Positions 22,910 to 34,869 of a stretch of 64,000 bases of DNA are shown in pieces. The DNA comes from Apodemus sylvaticus. Lineage: Eukaryota > Chordata > Mammalia > Rodentia > Muridae. The DNA is taken from positions 11,854,201 to 11,918,200 of the forward strand of contig NC_067480.1 of NCBI RefSeq assembly GCF_947179515.1. The letters are read 5' to 3'. Each line of letters opens with the position of its first letter. Within the stretch, counting starts at the first letter, position 1. Under the pieces are notes generated by a model that was not told the origin of the DNA, searched no databases, and worked only from the letters and a program-made list of their open reading frames with translations. Made by a program: the position numbers and the translations under genes.

Positions 22910-23395
22910 ACTGGATTAGTTATAAGGGCCGTCATAACAAAGATCAACAGAGAGATTTTAAACAGAGAAAAGGATGTTCTCACATTCCTGGATGCTGAAA
23001 TGACGTCAGAAGGCTTTCACTCTGTGGGACTCCTGGGCAGGCTCAGCACCACGCCATTCTGAGTTCCTGGTATCCTCTTAGGTATTCTTTGGTTTATATA
23101 GACCTCACTCCAATGTTTGCCTCTGTTGTCACATAACATTCTTCCTGTGCGTCTGAGTCTCTAATCTTCATATAGCAAGAAAATCATATTGGATAGAGGA
23201 ATTCATTCATATTGTATTGGGGAATACAGTCATATTGAATAGAAGAATACAGTCACACTAGAGAGTGTCTATTCTGAGAAGAACTTAAGCTGTATTACAT
23301 CTGCTTGTTCCCTGTCCTAGAGGAGGTGACACTCATGATTACCAGGTGACAGATATCCAGCATTCTTTGAAGCATACAGTATTTCAACACACATT
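22910..23395 (-). mobile_element. Ancient MLT1-like LTR, antisense
   Basis: Landmarks on the plus strand: 'gggccgtcataacaaagatc', 'tctcacattcctggatgctg', 'cctcactccaatgtttgcc', 'tgttgtcacataacattctt', 'ttacatctgcttgttccct', and 'tatttcaacacaca' at the end. This is the order of a mammalian-wide MLT1-class LTR read in reverse. It is the oldest type of repeat in the window, with MIR and L1M. Confidence 0.55.
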
Positions 23396-23511
23396 ACTAC
23401 TCTGTCATATACAAGCTATTTATTTTCTGGATGTCTCTGGCTGTATTCACAGGACTTCTTTCGGCTATAAAAATTGAGCAAAGCCTTTCGCCTCTCTCCC
23501 AGATGTTTAGC

Positions 23512-23640
23512 CTTGAACACTGTCTAATCATGAGCATGTTCATTGGATGTAACTGAGCTTTACACCATAGCTGGGAATTAAACAGTATAGCTCCATTTAA
23601 AAAAATTAAGCATAATAAATTACATTTTGTAAACCACAAC
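23512..23640 (+). repeat. Local direct duplication, copy 1
   Basis: Shares an ordered set of words with 24073-24195: 'cttgaacact', 'tctaat', 'atgttcatt', 'ggatgt', 'aatagct'-like, 'aattaaaca', 'ataataaatta'. The two copies are about 560 bp apart in the same orientation. Confidence 0.65.
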
Positions 23641-23699
23641 CCTCTGAATTCTTTACAGGTATTCCAACGTTAACCATTGTTTTTTTTTCTTCTTTTTTT

Positions 23700-23775
23700 T
23701 AATATCTATGTGGTGGTACATACTTGTAATATCAGCACTTTAGAAGCTGAGGCAGCGATAATGGCCTGACTTTTG
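23700..23775 (+). mobile_element. B1 SINE 5' fragment, old
   Basis: 'gtggtggtacatacttgtaa' and 'atcagcactttagaagctga' match the left part of a B1. The rest is lost. Confidence 0.5.
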
Positions 23776-24072
23776 CATCTGGAATCAACTATACATAGAT
23801 GTTTTCTTCTCAATAAACAAGAAGTTGTAAATATACATATATGTACAGATGCATACATGTGTCTGACAGAAGGAAAGAGGATGGAGAAAAATGGTTTGAG
23901 TCTAAAATATTGTTTTGTATAGGGGATGATTGAGGGATTTGTGTAAAATTCAGCTGCCTCTTGCTATCCTGGCATGGAATTTTCAAAGAAAGAAAAAAAA
24001 TTATTAGTGAGAGTACACCCTCATTTCTCATATATCTGCTAAAATCTGTTTTGTCAAAACCTCCTTCTTTAT

Positions 24073-24195
24073 ACTTGAACACTATCTAATTATGACCATG
24101 TTCATTTGGATGTGTCCGATCAATACACAATAGCTAATAATTAAACAACATCATTCCACTTGCAAAGATTATAATAAATTATGTCTTTAGAACCA
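24073..24195 (+). repeat. Local direct duplication, copy 2
   Basis: Partner of 23512-23640. The copies differ by scattered substitutions and small indels, so the duplication is old. Confidence 0.65.
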
Positions 24196-25525
24196 TAATG
24201 TTTCACAGGGGCTATGAGCAGTTCTATTTTGATACTCATTAAATAATATTGGTGGCCAAGGTAAACCAGAAAAAATTTATCAGACCTTTGATTCTATGGT
24301 AATATCATCATTTAAATTATAAAACATACACATATTTTATGGGGAATTGTTCGTTTCCTCATTGTATCCTTTATGTCAGTTATCACACACTAGGTAAACA
24401 TCATCCTGAGACAAATTGATTTCAGATGTGTGTCGTTTATTATACTTCATTTTTAAAGATAGCTCCTTTGCTGTCTGAATAATCATCATCATATTATTCA
24501 TCTAAACTCATTAAAGACATTTTTAAAACAAAAATGCTGCACAATCTAGGAAATAATCCACGTTTCTCTTGTTATTTGATATACCAGAAGGTTGATTCTA
24601 CTGAAATCTGCTGGTTTAATAATATTTTCACCAAAACTAAATGCCTCACTTCTGTGTTTGGTATGGTGTAATTACAAGGTCGTCCTATTATGAGTTCACC
24701 TGGAAAATGCAGTAGTCATCATTCTTCTGAAAAATACATAGTAATGTTAAACAACTTTGGACAAAACTGGGAAAAAACATAAAGTAATTTGTCAACAAGA
24801 GTCATTTTCTGTTGTTCTTTATTGAAGAGAGTTTTACAAGAAGGAATTAATGGAGAATAGCTAGTGTTAAAATTGAGCAAGATGGGAGAAAGGCCCACCA
24901 TCAATTGTAATTGATAGCCCTTGTAATTGTGTAATTGCAAAAAAGAATGTCTACAAATAAGCTCCTTTTGGATGTAAAACAAGAGTGCTCTTCTGTAATG
25001 TATTTAATTTAAATTGTAGGAAAACATTTCATTGAACTAGAATTTAGTTAGTACTTTGTTTCTCAGAAATCAAGCTTTAATCTTTGTAGCACTTCTCATG
25101 AATGCTAAAGATAGCTCTCCTGGGTCCTTCATCCTTTTAGCTTTGGCTTTGTGATTGCTTTCATGTTTCTTCCCCATCCCTTTTAACCATTACAAGATTT
25201 CTTATACATGGTACAGTTGCTTTGGTCTAAGTCAAAGGAAGAAAGGTATGCAGGGGTTACGTTTCTGCCTAGGTCTGCACAGTGAAGTTTTCATGATTCT
25301 ATTTACAATTGTGGTGTAGTACTTCCTGGAATGATGATGAAACTTACCGAAATGATTTATAACACAAAACAGTACAGGAACATGTTTCTTTGCAGTCTTT
25401 GCTCATTTCAATTATATAGTGTGTATATAAAACAATTCTCAGACTTTTCTTTCAACATGGGATTTCAAGAAAATATTAAAGTTTATTTTGAGAATAACTG
25501 AAACAAAAACTAAGAAAGAAAACAG

Positions 25526-25526
<1 letters not shown>
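24196..25526. other. Unassigned, AT-rich sequence
   Basis: No repeat family recognised. It contains a tight group of TAATTG words at 24902-24937 (see findings). Confidence 0.4.

Positions 25527-25579
<53 letters not shown>
25527..25579 (+). repeat. (AT)n microsatellite
   Basis: About 25 uninterrupted AT units. Confidence 0.95.
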
Positions 25580-25581
<2 letters not shown>

Positions 25582-26300
25582 GTTTGTTCACAAATACAAA
25601 GATATGTATGAACACATATTCATTTTAAATAAAGGAATAGTTGATGGCATCTTCAAATTATTGTACATAAGTTGGTCATATATATGTGAGGGACATAGGT
25701 TTAAATTGGATTTATCCTAGGTATAGTATGAGTTACTATTATTATAAAAAATTGCCTTTTGCTTAAAGCTGGCTACAGGGATTTTATAAATTTTTACTGA
25801 TGAAAATGCTTTATACATATCATTAGCATATCTGTGATTTGATTAATCAAAAAGCTTAATTAATTAAAATGTGTTCATTTAACATTGAAAAAGTTTGAGA
25901 AATGTAATTGCCTCAGTGGCTCATCTTTTCATAGAAAGTACCTCCTGACACAGACAAAAAACATAAATCTCAATGTATATTATATAAGTAAACATTTACT
26001 TAATTTGTTGAGTTCTCTCTGGTTTTGTATTTAATTCTTGCATATATTGTTCAAATTCCCTTCACGTTTCTGCTATGCTTTGTAATGATGATGTCAGGGT
26101 TTCAACCCTCTAATGATAGTGATAAGCTTACCATTTCATGCTTTGTTAGATGGGTGCTCTATTCTTTGCTTCTGAAAATGGTGCCGTAGACAACCTATAA
26201 GTCAAAATGTATGGATCACAGATTTCCATTAAATATTACTAAATATTGTCCATTAGTTTCTTCTCTCTCTGTAGCCTGTTTAATTTTTATGAAATGATTA
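25580..26300. other. Unassigned sequence
   Basis: Nothing recognised. Confidence 0.45.
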
Positions 26301-26305
26301 CATGC

Positions 26306-26709
26306 TGTAGTGGCTAGTTCAGTTTGTCAACTTGATACAAGCTGGAATTATCACAGAGAAAGGATCATTCCTTGAGGAAATGCCTCCATGAGATAAGGTA
26401 TTTTTTCAATTCGTGATCTACGGGGGAGGGCCTAGCCCATTGTGGGTGGTGCTATTCCTGGGATGGTAGTCTTGGATTCTATAAGAAAACAAGCTGAGCA
26501 AGCCAGGAGAAGCAAGCCAGTAAGCAGCACTCCTCCATGGCCTTTGCATCATCTCCTGCCTCCGAGTTCCTGCCCTGTGCGAGTTCCTGTCCTGACTTCC
26601 TTTGGTGATGAACAGAAACGTGGAAGTGTAAGCTGAATAAACCCTTTCCTCCCCAACTTGCTTCTTGGTCATGACGTTTTGTGCAGGAATAGAAACTCTG
26701 TCTAAGGCA
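26306..26709 (+). mobile_element. MaLR-type solo LTR with near-perfect TSD
   Basis: Starts TGTAGTGGCTAGTTCAG and ends CTAAGGCA. Inside are 'gaggaaatgcctccatgaga', 'gggcctagcccattgtgggt', a 'ttctataagaaaac' TATA-like site, and the polyadenylation signal AATAAA at about 26636 followed by 'cccaacttgcttcttggtca'. Flanking pentamers are CATGC (26301-26305) and TATGC (26710-26714), which fits a 5-bp ERVL-type TSD with one C/T change. Short open frames inside are not genes. Confidence 0.8.
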
Positions 26710-26714
26710 TATGC

Positions 26715-27740
26715 CTACGTTCTGTTGTTGTTGTTGTTGCCTAATACAGTAAATGATTTTATGGGAACATATTCTCTTTTTATAAACCAATCTGCATATG
26801 TTGTCACTCTAATGAATAATCAAAGATATGATTACATGAAGAAATGTTTCTTTTGATTAAGAAGGTTTTGTTCCAAAGGTTTTACTTTGTGGTCCCTTAT
26901 CACTGTCAACTTGTGTAGAGGGATAACATGATAATAGAGAGGGTGTAATAGAGTTCAATATTTTTCTTCATGTCAAGGAGTGATTATAGATTGACAAGAA
27001 GGGGCCAAAGATAGGACATGCTTTCAAAAGACAGTCTCTACCAGTGATCTACTCCTCTTATCAAGTCCACCTCCTATTGGTCTATTTGTCTAGATAGTAA
27101 TCATTGGCTTAACCCACTGAGGAAGTTTCAACCTTTTTACATAAATACTTTTCCAAAGCCCTTCCTTTGCTAACTAGCCTTTAACATATAAACCTTTAGG
27201 GAAGGATTCTTTCTCTCTAAACCATAGCAGAACAATTGAAACCAAAAAAGGTTCTCCAACCTTTTTTGATTTCCTTTGTAGGGTAAACAAGGTTCTTATT
27301 ATATGTAACAAATTTAAAGTTAGAGGTAGCTATTTGAGAACTTAATCTCAAAAAGTCGACTGTGTACCTCTAATCTGCTGATTTTCTACTTGTCTTGTTG
27401 TTTTTACATTGGCCAAATGTCATTATTTATAAGCTCTTTTGAATAAATAAACCATTATTTGAATTATTATTTCTTTGTTTGTAGAATCTGTATTGAGTGT
27501 ATTATATAATAATCTCCCATTATATGTCTGGTAAACAGACATGCTAAAATCAATTCTTTCACTAAAATTTTATCTTTCATTCAAGGAGTTATCTATGAAT
27601 TCTTATATTATGTAATGGTATTATAATATTGGAAATACTACTTACATATAGCTTGCTAGGATTCTCAAGAACAAAAAGGAATACCAAAACATAGTAAATT
27701 AGGGTCAAAATGTTACTATCTATCATTTCATCAACAGTAA
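26715..27740. other. Unassigned sequence, perhaps a degenerate LTR inside
   Basis: A (TTG)n run lies at 26722-26737. The part at 26940-27180 has weak MaLR-like words ('agtccacctcctattgg'), but I could not align it end to end. Confidence 0.3.
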
Positions 27741-27742
27741 TT

Positions 27743-27845
27743 TACTTTTGAAATGGGCTTTCATTATGTAGCACTGGCTGGCCTGGGACTTACAGAGATC
27801 TGCTTCTGCTCTGAGTACTGAGATTTAATGCACACGACCAGCCAT
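27743..27845 (-). mobile_element. B1 SINE, antisense, old
   Basis: 'cattatgtagcactggctgg', 'cctgggacttacagagatct' and 'gagtactgagatttaatg' are the reverse complement of B1 in order. Confidence 0.7.
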
Positions 27846-27929
27846 TTTACACTATACTAGATATGTAGGCACCCGTGTTCAGGGATGGCTAGATAACAGG
27901 CATAAGAAGAGTCTAACTGTTTTGGTTGT

Positions 27930-28228
27930 TGTCTTAGTTAGCGTTTTACTGCTCTGAACCAATACCATGACCAAGACAACTCTTATAAGGACTTTTAATT
28001 GGGGCTGACTTAGAGGTGCAGTGGTTCAGTCCATTATCATCAAGGCAGGAACATGGCAGCCTCCAGGCAGGCATGGGGCAGGAGGTGCTGAGAGCCCTAT
28101 GTCTTCATCTGAAGGCTATAGTCAGCTAGTATAAAGGTCTTAAAGCTATGCCACAGTGACAGACCTACGTCAACAAGGCCACATCTAAGAGTGCTACTCC
28201 CTGGGCCAAGCATATACAAACCATCACA
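27930..28228 (-). mobile_element. MaLR-type solo LTR, antisense
   Basis: The plus strand starts TGTCTTAGTTAGCGTTTTAC and ends AACCATCACA, with 'taattggggctgac', 'ttcagtccattatcatcaag', 'aggcaggcatgggg' and 'ctccctgggccaagcatata'. It is the same family as 48072-48390. Flanking bases do not give a clean 5-bp TSD. Confidence 0.75.
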
Positions 28229-28650
28229 GTGGTTTTATAGGAGATATTAGCAGTTAGTGCACTGGGTATAGAACTGGGTATAGAAGATTCTGAGCACTGA
28301 TACAGAAGGGCAGGAAATTTGGCTCAGTGGGCTCCAGGGAATATCCAGGGAGATGAAGGGTAAAATGCCCTTCTGTATCCAGACTACAGCATGCATCTTT
28401 TATGGACCTCCCCACTCTAGAGCCTTCAAACTTGATTATATAACCTCTAGCCCTTCAACCCTTTATTCTGTGGTCTTTGGCCTTAAACTGGATAATAGAA
28501 TTCTGCTGTCTTTATCTTTAAACAATAATTTTTCAGGCTAAATTATGCTACTAACTTTCTACATTCTTTAGCTTTGGAGGCAGGAGATGGTACACCTTTT
28601 CTATGTCTATTTTAATGTCTATTTCACTAAATTCTAATAGTGAAATAATA
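28229..28650. other. Unassigned sequence
   Basis: Nothing recognised. Confidence 0.45.
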
Positions 28651-28656
28651 TTATAC

Positions 28657-28672
28657 TATCTATCTGTCTATC

Positions 28673-28751
<79 letters not shown>

Positions 28752-28770
28752 CTCATCTATCTATCTACAA
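28657..28770 (+). repeat. (TATC)n microsatellite
   Basis: More than 20 TATC units with a few CATC and TGTC interruptions (reverse-strand GATA repeat). The Ser-Ile-Tyr-Leu repeat peptide it encodes is an artefact. Confidence 0.93.
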
Positions 28771-28785
28771 CTGTCTCATATATCT

Positions 28786-29455
28786 ACATAGCAATCTATC
28801 GCTACTAATAATTCTGTCCAGCTATAAAACAACTACTATTGAAAACTCACTATTAAATATTAGGCTCTGAAGCCAGCTCTCCAACTTATTTTAGAAGGAC
28901 AAGTTAGTCACTTAGAACTTACCAATTGCTTAGGAAAATAAAAGCTGTGACAAAACAATCCCACAGGAAGAGATGGTGGAAGAAATCTTAAAGATAAAGC
29001 AGGTTTTAACCTTCATGGTTGAAGACAAATATTTGTTTATCTGGCACTGGGAAGAATGAGGAACATTTTGGAAAATTCATTATGTATGTGAAAATATTAA
29101 GATAAGAGCATAAGAATACTGTAAAAACAATCTACTAATTAAATAATTTCCTTGAATGAACAGCTTGTTCAGAGATGGGGAGTGGCAGTGAAGGTAAATT
29201 TAGAGCATTGTAAAGAATTTAGATGGCATCCTCGAGGCAAGATGATATTTTTGAGTAGTTGGCTGGTACAAAATGATACCTCACATATTATGTGTTTCTC
29301 AATTAGTAGAAATATTTTTGCTTTTATAAAAATATTTTAATATGTCACATTTGTTTCCTTACATAGTTTGTTCAATCTATTTATTTGTTTCTCAGGAAAA
29401 TATACATGAACATCTTGTATTATTTATCCTCTGCTTACTGACTTGGTTTTCATGT
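28786..29455. other. Unassigned sequence
   Basis: Nothing recognised. Confidence 0.45.
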
Positions 29456-29459
29456 GGGT

Positions 29460-29750
29460 CCTCTAACTAGGTTGGTATTCAGGTGATTCCCATAATAACC
29501 AGAGCAGGACTGTCTCTGACTCTGTTTCCTGCCATTGGAGCCCCTTCCTCTAACTGCTTGGTTGGGCCTCAATAGAGAGAGAGATATTCTTAGTCTTGCT
29601 GGTACTCAGAGTCTGAGGGTGGGGTAATTCTCAAGTGGGACTTATTCTACTCAAAGAAAGGGGGGATAATTGAGGGAGAGATTTGTAAGGATAGGAAGGG
29701 CTGCAATTGGGATGTAAAGTAAATAAATAAATAAATTATTGGAAAAAATC
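29460..29750 (+). mobile_element. Truncated L1 (Lx-type) 3' end
   Basis: 'ggactgtctctgactctgtt', 'tgccattggagccccttcct', 'gggcctcaatagagagagag' and 'gggatgtaaagtaaataaat' are the terminal 3' UTR of a murine Lx-type L1, in order, with the A-rich tail at about 29718-29750. The 5' part is missing. Confidence 0.75.
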
Positions 29751-30594
29751 AAATAGGCAAGATGCAAAGGAAAACCAGCCCCTGATTTCTACATAAAAGT
29801 AAATGACAAATTCAACTTAATGAATACACATGCATAATCAGCTATAAAATTACATTTAAGTTTCATGTTACAAATTTTACTTCTCAGAGACTGAATTATT
29901 TCATTGGATGTTAGAAGAATGGGAAAGAGCAGTAGCTTGAAGTATGAAGTTTGATCTTTGACTCTTCCAACCTAGCTGCAACTACTTATCAAAATGTCAT
30001 GTGCGGGCTCCAAAGCCATTTGGAGTTCAATAAATCCACTTACCTCTCCTCTAACCCAGTGTCCACTCTGACATGTTGTTATTCTACAAACAGGTGTGAT
30101 TGGATTTCCTATTGTCATACTCTCTGGAAAGATAGATTATATCTAATTCCTTGGTCAATTGGTACAAATTAACACAATAAATGACACATCCTTCAGGATT
30201 CTGGGATAATGTTGATTTTAACCACAATATTATATTATTATTATTCTTTTTGTCCACATGTCCAATAAAGTATATAGTTTCTTTTAACATTTAAAATTTT
30301 GAGATATTCTTTTACTTTTATTGAGAAGTTCCTAAAAAATCACTGGCAGGATATGCATATACATATTTTTATTCTTAAAGTTGCAGTGATATCGTAATAT
30401 ATTTCATAATCTGTGAGTTTGGCTGCGTTTTGTTTGGTTGAAATAGATTTGAAAAGAGGATAATGGATACTCCTGTGGCTTTTGTTTTAGGAGTTAGCTA
30501 CCCAATAACACCTAATAGTTTCCTTCATTTTAATCCAGAAAGATTGAAATACTAAGAAACCGTTTGTGAGATGCCAGTTTAATTGTACAGCTTG
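29751..30594. other. Unassigned sequence
   Basis: Nothing recognised. Confidence 0.4.
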
Positions 30595-30720
30595 CCACCT
30601 TGGCAGTGAAGAGGAGAGGTAGGAACATCATTACAAGGTTAAGGCCAGCCTGGTGTGCACAGAGTTCCATAAGCAAGTAAGAGCTACACAGCAAAGCACT
30701 GCCCCAGAACTGCAAGAACA
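30595..30720 (+). mobile_element. Old B1-like SINE fragment
   Basis: 'aacatcattacaaggttaag', 'gccagcctggtgtgcacaga', 'gttccataagc' and 'gagctacacagcaaagc' match the right two-thirds of B1 with scattered changes. Confidence 0.55.
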
Positions 30721-30989
30721 GTGATACAAAGAACCACTTCCCACTGGTGAGCTCCACTTTCTCTCCTGCTTTTGTCAGTATGAAGAGCTCTTGTCCTGGT
30801 TTCCTACTGACAAATCATTTTTGTCTGTTGGTGTTTTTTAATAGTTGCCACTACGTTTACCTTGTAAGAAGGTCAAAAGTATCTAGTGTCTAACAATATA
30901 ATCTAAGAACGACTTTGTAAAAGAAAGCATTAGGTAATGTGAAAAACAAGACTGTTGGAAGAGTACTATATTGCAGACATTATATACAG

Positions 30990-31115
30990 CGGTTTTTAAA
31001 TACTGTGTTGTTTAATATGCAGAACCTTATGTCAGGTGCTATCCCTTTCTCACATCAGATGAAGTCAGTGCACACAGAATCTGGGTAATGAGTGCATAGA
31101 ATTAACTCCAATTTG
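30990..31115 (+). mobile_element. Possible MIR remnant
   Basis: 'taatatgcagaaccttatg', 'ctttctcacatcagatgaag' and 'cacacagaatctgggtaatg' resemble the MIR core and tail. Weak match. Confidence 0.3.
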
Positions 31116-32284
31116 GCAGCCTCCAGAAACTGATATTTATGCTTTAGTAAAATTTACTCTTTAATCAGCAGATAAAGTTATATGTTTTGTCCCAAAAGGA
31201 ACAAATACAGCATCCTAAGATGTCAGGTTTAAATCTCAAGTTGCCTTCTTAAGAAAAGAACATAGAAATTTCTATTAATTCTCTAACAATCCCCAGTCCA
31301 AAAATTTCCCCTTCTTTGGTAGAACTGAGAAACATTCATCTGGTGGTCTTGGAGGATTTATAGATCCATAAATGGGGAAACTGTGACCTCAGCTGGATGT
31401 TCCTTAAGGTCACTGGTAACAAATGGGCCTGTCACTCTGGTGAGGATGAAGTGGGACATTTGTGTCTGGAAGAATGCAGGCTAGGCAGAGACAGTGAATA
31501 AAGACCTGAAAAGATGCCTCGCTGGTGTAGGTGCCTGCCGTTGATATTCACAAGCACTGAGTATCTTCACACACTGCCCTTTGCCCATGACAGCTAGAGA
31601 AGACAGGTCATACAGCTGCCTAGCAGTCATGATTTCCTCTTTGCAGTCCAGGCCCGACCTCTCCTAAACATAGAAGGAGTTTTATTCTTCTGATAGGATA
31701 TGACATTAAGTGATTTGCGCTTGTTCACTAATAAAATTGAACACAGGATTAAAAAGAAAACTGGATTCTTTACAAATAGCTTTTTATTTTGTCTCAGGAA
31801 GGGACAATACAAAATAAAAGCAATAAAGAAATTTTATGAGGCTGTAGGGAGACCTCTGACAGCAGGAAAATAGGGCACGGTGAGATAAAGTCTTTATTCT
31901 TAGAAACAAAGATAATCTGACTAAAATGATGTAGATATTGAAGAGGAAAAATGTTATTCAGCTTTTACTACAAAGATTTGTTTTAGCTTTATTTAGCATT
32001 AAATACTTCAGAATTTTAAATATATATTAAAATGTATCCAGATATTATAAATCCAGCACATACCTATAAATTACTATACAAATATTCTACAACATTTATA
32101 ATGGAGGATAAACATATATATCATTTCATGGAATATTAATTAAGGACAAAATCATGATATTAACAAATATCAGCTATTACTATTGAATGTATGATTATCC
32201 ACACATTTTGTTAAAATTAATTGCTATTCTCTTTAATTATTAAAATGAAAAGTGGTCATTTAAATATTTTTATTTTCTTAGATT
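31116..32284. other. Unassigned sequence
   Basis: A MIR-like phrase ('aggtcatacagctgcctagc') at about 31606 is the only hint of a repeat. Confidence 0.35.
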
Positions 32285-32505
32285 CATCTATTTTTACTTT
32301 GTGTGTATGGCTATTCTATCTGATATACATTTGTAGGTGCACTGGATTCATGCTTGCTGACTGTGGAGAGCAGAAGAGGGAGCTGGGTTACCTAGATATG
32401 GAGTTAGCGATTATTGTAAGGGAATGTGTGGGTTCTGGAAACTGGACCTAGGTCCTCTGCAAGAACAAGTGCTCTTAATGACAGAATGATCTCTTCAGCC
32501 ATCTG
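32285..32505 (-). mobile_element. B3-type SINE, antisense
   Basis: 'gtgtgtatggctattctatc', 'tttgtaggtgcactggattc', 'tgtggagagcagaagaggga', 'gacctaggtcctctgcaaga' and 'agtgctcttaatgacagaat' form the reverse complement of B3, ending in the pol III A-box region ('ctcttcagccatc'). Confidence 0.72.
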
Positions 32506-32819
32506 ATCACTGATTATAAATATTACAAAATATGCAAAAGAATAAGACGTCAGCCTCATCCTAGGGAATACTTTCCTTTCTAATAATTTGATCCCCTGTA
32601 CAATTCGCTTTTCATCAGTTAGTGTATGTCTTCCTGAGGTAAAAATTATCAACAAAATATGGGTTTTTATCGGCTTGGGACAATACAGAAGTTTGCTATG
32701 TAATGCTGGCAAATGTACTTGTAACAAGTAAATAATTAAGAAATACATAGGGCTTGAAAAAGATGAACAAACATGTTTCCACCATTGGCAAATGACAGAA
32801 AAATGTAATCATAAGAAAA

Positions 32820-33012
32820 ATGGACCCAGAGGCCAGCTAGTCCTGGAAAAGCTCAGTGCAGCAGTGTAGGAGAATACCAGACAGGGAAGTGGGAAGGGTT
32901 GGATTGGGGAACAGAGGGAGGGAAGAAGGCTTATGGGGCTTTCGGGGAGGGGGGAATCAGGAAAGGGAAAATCACTTGAAATGTAAATAAAGAATATATC
33001 AAATAAAAAAAT
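32820..33012 (+). mobile_element. Very short 5'-truncated L1 3' end
   Basis: About 190 bp of L1 3' UTR: 'cctggaaaagctcagtgcag', 'gggttggattggggaacaga', 'cttatggggctttcgggga' and 'tgtaaataaagaatatatca' plus the A-rich tail. It matches the 3' end of the copy at 42.2-44.7 kb. Confidence 0.85.
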
Positions 33013-33245
33013 GCCCAACAATGTTATTATCACATGGAGCATACCCATGAAGTTCTCCCAGGATTTTATACACATATGAGACCAAGTGTCTCAGCAGGTT
33101 GAAGACAAAGCTAAATGATTCTTTTCTATGTTCTAAAATATGTTCTACTTTGTAAATTTTAGAATTCCCATCAAATGTTTAATAAGTTTTATTAACTTTA
33201 ATATCAAAGTTATGAAGAAACTATGAAAACACTTAAAAAAAAGAA

Positions 33246-33930
33246 GAAAAATGGAAGCATCTGCCTCTGTATTTGTCAGGCTCTGTCAGGGCATCTCAGG
33301 GTATAGTCATATCCTGCTTCCATCACCAAGCACTTCCCAACATCCACAATAGTGTCCGGGTTTGGTGGCTGTATATGGGATGGATGCCCAGGTGGTGTAG
33401 AATCTGGATGACCTTTCCTTCAGTCTCTGCTCCATACTTTGTCTCCATATTTCCTCCTGTGATTATTTTGTTCATCCATCTAAGAAGCATGGAAGCACCC
33501 ACATTTTGGTTTTTCTTCTTCTCAGGCTTCATATGGTTTGTGAATTGAATCCCTGATGGAGGAGTTGGAGAAGGGGCTGAAGGAGCTGAGGGGCTTTGGA
33601 GCCCAATGGAGGGAGCAACAGTGTTAACAGGCCAGACCCCCAGGAGCTCTCAGGTATTGGACCACCAACCAGCTGGACCCATGGCTCTGGCTGCATATGT
33701 ATCATAGGATGGCCTTGTTGGACATATGTGGGAGGAGGAGCCTTTGGGCCTGGAGGTTGGATGTCCCAGTGTAGGAGAATGCCAGGGCAGGAAGACTGGA
33801 GCGAATGGGAGGTTGGGGGGCATAGAGGCAGGGGGAGAGGGGATGGAATAGAGGATTTTCGAAGGAGACCTGGAAAGAGGAAAACATTTGAAATGTAAAT
33901 AAACAAAATATGCAATTTTAAAAAAGAAAA
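33246..33930 (+). mobile_element. 5'-inverted (twin-primed) L1, 3' UTR only
   Basis: Positions 33246-33545 are L1 3' UTR in antisense, and 33546-33925 are the rest of the 3' UTR in sense ('ggaggagttggagaaggggc' through 'gaaatgtaaataaacaaaat'). The outer end of the inverted segment corresponds to L1 sequence just upstream of the start of the sense segment, with a gap of only a few tens of bases. Flanks AGAAAAATG (left) and AGAAAAGTG (right) could be a TSD with one mismatch but overlap A-rich sequence. A 135-codon frame on the minus strand is not a gene. Confidence 0.8.
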
Positions 33931-34865
33931 GTGCATATGAAAGTAATCATACAGTTTGACATGTACTAAGCTAGTGATTTGATATATTGTGAAAAGTTAT
34001 AGAATGGTCCCAATTACCTGGAAGAAAACATAAAGGGTTTCATGTCAGAGAATTAGTGTATGATCCCTGTTCTCCACTACTGACTATTCAAACATAACTC
34101 TTATTCAGTCTTGCTACCATTTTAGCTAGGAGCTATCCACACATATTTGAATATTTGAGAATAGCAATAACTTAAATTATGAAAGAAGATGGGAGAAATG
34201 GATTCTAACAAGATTTTAAATTGCAAAGAAACAACAGCAGCAAAAATGATAATGAAAATGGTCTTTGGATAAATAGAGAATTGGTGATTAATTACTGAAC
34301 ACACCTTCAGGGTATAGTGGGATGATATTAAATTTTATGTGAGACTTGTATATAATAAAATCTGTTTGTAAGGAATACATGACAAAGGAGAAAGCTACCT
34401 CATTCTTCGAGTCTCCACATTCTCCATGACAATGTGGCTAATTCCAGAGGTTTCAGAAAGTAGGTGTACAATCCTGATGCAAGATGGGGTTCAACTGTAA
34501 TTGTGCTTGAATAAGAAGCATGGTGAAGAGGGGAAGGTATAGCCAAGACTTGTGATGTACATCTGGACAGTATTTTACACTCATTAATGGTTGGTTTGAC
34601 AAGGAACTCAGTAAAAGAGGGCGCCATTGTGACTGAGAATCTGAAAGAGAAACTGGACAATATGTCTGCTTGAAGACATAGAAAATACATTCTTTCTTTG
34701 ATGGGCAGATTAACAAAGCCTGAATCAATTTGTTGGTGTTAAGAAAGGCAGGTAAGAGAAATGTTAGGAGAAACTCTATAGGTGGGTGGCAATGTTCTTT
34801 TATACCTAATAGTCAAGTAATATGGATAATGAGATTAGTTTTTTGACATTGTAATAAACTGTCTA
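33931..34865. other. Unassigned sequence
   Basis: Nothing recognised. Confidence 0.45.
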
Positions 34866-34869
34866 TTTT

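Noticed and set aside
28603..28791. Ile-Tyr-Leu-Ser repeat peptide
   Set aside because: It is a translation of the (TATC)n microsatellite.
33529..33936. 135-codon minus-strand frame, Pro/Leu-rich
   Set aside because: It is antisense to L1 3' UTR and crosses the inversion junction at 33545.
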